A DNA stretch of 64,000 nucleotides from CAIVAT01 sp964525995 (GTDB taxonomy: Bacteria; Bacteroidota; Bacteroidia; Bacteroidales; FEN-979): positions 62,001 through 126,000 of the forward strand of contig CAZGIM010000012.1 in NCBI GenBank assembly GCA_964525995.1. The letters are read 5' to 3'. The notes beneath the pieces were generated by a model that was not told the origin of the DNA, did no database searches, and worked only from the letters and a program-made list of their open reading frames with translations. Shown here one piece after another: positions 62,532 through 64,000 of the stretch. Numbering within the stretch: the first letter of the stretch is position 1; each line of letters begins with the position of its first letter. Made by a program: the position numbers and the translations under genes.

Positions 62532-64000
62532 TTAAAAGTCGAATTTGAACCGTACCCGTATACCATACCGGGCAACGAACGGTTGTTCGAGATAGGTCAG
62601 GCGGGATACGAACTCCACCCTGAACAGTTTCAGAATATTCCCGATTCCCGCGCTGACCTCAACATAGGGACCTTTGTGTAGCGTGAATGTGACCGGTGTG
62701 GTATAGTCAACCGGGAACTTGAACAGGTCCGGATGGGTGTCGGGGTTGTTGAGTTCAGTAAGGCGGCCCCACAGGATCTTTCCCGAGATGTATTCCCTCC
62801 ATTTCAACTTCTTCAGCAAAGGAATTTTATTAAAAAGAAAGCCGTTGAAGCAGTGATCGAGGTTTATAGAGCAATATTCATCGCTCACGAATTCGAGGAA
62901 ATTCATCAGGTTATAGGAACCCAGCTGATAGGAATAGGTTTGGTTGGCCCGGTGGATGTAAAGCAGCGGAAATGGTACCTGTCCGAAAATCTTTCCTCCC
63001 TCAGCTACCACGTCGGTGTAGCCCAGTACCGACAAATAAAACCGCTTGCTGACCGAGAGTTTTACATTCAGGTAATCGTAATCGTTGCCAAAGGCGGTGG
63101 AACCATAGATGAAGGTCAACTGCGTAACCGGGTACTTGTTCGCCATGGGTATGCGGTACTGCTTCCCCTGGTAGAATTTTTCCTCTGGGGCATAACGTAA
63201 GGACAGTGTGAATTCACTGATGTCGATGAAAGGAGGGTCGTTGACATGCAACATGTAGTCGACCTTGTTGAAAAAGAGATCACCGCCCGGCCTTTGCCTG
63301 AGAAACTGGTAAGCGATGTTATAAGAGAAATGGTTTGGGAACTCGTTGAGATGTTCTATTTTGATGGTTTTATTGTACAGCAGCTTGTTGTTGACGCCCC
63401 TCTTAAACGACAGCAGAAAGTTGTCTTCCTGTACAAACTGAAGTTCCTGCCCCGGTATTTTGGTTTCGTCCTGATAGCTCAATTTGATGTATTTCACCGG
63501 AAAGTCCCAGATGGTTCGTTGGGTAAGCGATAGGGTCGCCCCCAGAAAGTATTTAAACTTTTGATCTCTAAAACCATAGGCTCCGTAAGTTTCGAGGGTA
63601 AACCGCTTGCTGAATTGAGGGGTGGTTCGCCCGCCTACACGAATCCGGTACCCTTCGATCGGGTTATAACTGTAAAAAGTATTGACCGGACCGATCTCAA
63701 CCGGACCGAAAGTCCTGTATCCCGCAAACAGCAGCATTGCAATATTCAACGAGCTTCGGAATGCCCTGACATTTTTAACACTGTCCATCAGGCTATAAGT
63801 CCTGCTTTCGGAGGAAGAGAGCGGTACGTGGCGGTGTTCATTCCAGAATTCAACGGAACGGGCTTCAGCATTGTTGGCAGTGTTTTGCCTTTGCCCGTCG
63901 AACACCGTATCGGCGATTGCCCCATTGATCATGGAATAGCGATAGGACACTAACCGTTCGCCATATATTCCCAGACGATTTTCGACTAGCCCAAAATCGA
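62532..64000 (-). CDS. DUF5686-like outer-membrane protein (5' end outside the window)
   Basis: The minus-strand frame is open to the window edge. A GTG at 63950 is not a real start, because coding sequence continues upstream (ENRLGIYGERL). The 489 visible residues form a long beta-barrel: FSYNIAYQFLRQRPGG, EFTLSLRYAPEEKFYQGKQY, RFYLSVLGYTDVVAEG, ending YGIRVRFKFDF. It resembles the C-terminal part of DUF5686 proteins, whose N-terminus usually holds a carboxypeptidase-regulatory-like domain, expected beyond the edge. It is followed by the phosphatidyltransferase after 11 bases, so it may be part of the lipid operon and could serve envelope assembly. Confidence 0.8.
   Translation of the reverse strand, partial: DFGLVENRLGIYGERLVSYRYSMINGAIADTVFDGQRQNTANNAEARSVEFWNEHRHVPLSSSESRTYSLMDSVKNVRAFRSSLNIAMLLFAGYRTFGPVEIGPVNTFYSYNPIEGYRIRVGGRTTPQFSKRFTLETYGAYGFRDQKFKYFLGATLSLTQRTIWDFPVKYIKLSYQDETKIPGQELQFVQEDNFLLSFKRGVNNKLLYNKTIKIEHLNEFPNHFSYNIAYQFLRQRPGGDLFFNKVDYMLHVNDPPFIDISEFTLSLRYAPEEKFYQGKQYRIPMANKYPVTQLTFIYGSTAFGNDYDYLNVKLSVSKRFYLSVLGYTDVVAEGGKIFGQVPFPLLYIHRANQTYSYQLGSYNLMNFLEFVSDEYCSINLDHCFNGFLFNKIPLLKKLKWREYISGKILWGRLTELNNPDTHPDLFKFPVDYTTPVTFTLHKGPYVEVSAGIGNILKLFRVEFVSRLTYLEQPFVARYGIRVRFKFDF

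Overview
The window reads as chromosomal DNA of an environmental, probably anaerobic member of the Bacteroidota. The evidence is the SusC/SusD pair, type IX secretion (T9SS) sorting domains, carboxypeptidase-regulatory (CPD) and STN domains, an ECF sigma/FecR pair with DUF4974, an inositol-lipid cluster like that of Bacteroides, and promoters of the type TTTG-N19-TAnnTTTG. I see no rRNA, tRNA, CRISPR array or complete insertion sequence.

1-19.9 kb is a signalling island built around a divergent promoter region near 14.65-14.75 kb. On each side lies a module in the same order: TonB-dependent receptor, periplasmic YfiR-like (DUF4154) protein, membrane sensor kinase. The kinases carry unrelated periplasmic domains: CHASE8-like on the left, an NMT1/THI5-type binding protein on the right. 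The left module continues in one tightly packed minus-strand run: a hybrid kinase, REC-kinase, REC-kinase-REC, a corrinoid (B12-binding) protein, a MtaA/URO-D-like protein, a DUF1638 protein, a GAF/PAS kinase and a multi-PAS protein cut by the window edge. Several of these genes overlap by 4-8 bases. A corrinoid methyl-transfer-like trio sandwiched between histidine kinases is the most striking system here.

20-33 kb holds a small envelope operon (two beta-barrels and a GDPD lipoprotein), three further kinases, a lone receiver, a lipoprotein/radical SAM pair and a 252-bp MITE-like element. The window contains no response regulator with a DNA-binding domain, although it contains eight recognisable histidine kinases.

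33-47 kb is mixed: a metallophosphoesterase lipoprotein, a paired radical SAM/DUF4130 DNA-repair-like locus, an exported S41 peptidase with a tiny Pro/Lys-rich exported protein upstream, and a three-gene minus-strand run of a methylmalonyl-CoA decarboxylase-like enzyme, a membrane-fusion protein and an 1825-residue fusion. That fusion joins an RND pump, an internal signal-peptide-like helix, an ABC-type binding domain and a TolC-like domain in one reading frame.

47-60 kb looks like a sigma/anti-sigma-controlled glycoprotein-utilisation locus: ECF sigma, FecR, an STN/CPD protein, SusC, a four-helix-bundle (IVP-type) gene inserted between SusC and SusD, SusD, and a secreted LamG/PNGase F-like/T9SS protein. 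Arrays of seven-base tandem repeats border the insertion and the SusD gene. The same kind of heptamer array occurs elsewhere in the window.

60-64 kb is an inositol-lipid-type operon: DUF5686 outer-membrane protein (partial), CDP-alcohol phosphatidyltransferase, DUF4833 protein and a PAP2/Aur1-like membrane enzyme, with four-base ATGA overlaps between the last three.

Domain assignments come from reading motifs by eye. No database search was run, and residue positions are approximate.
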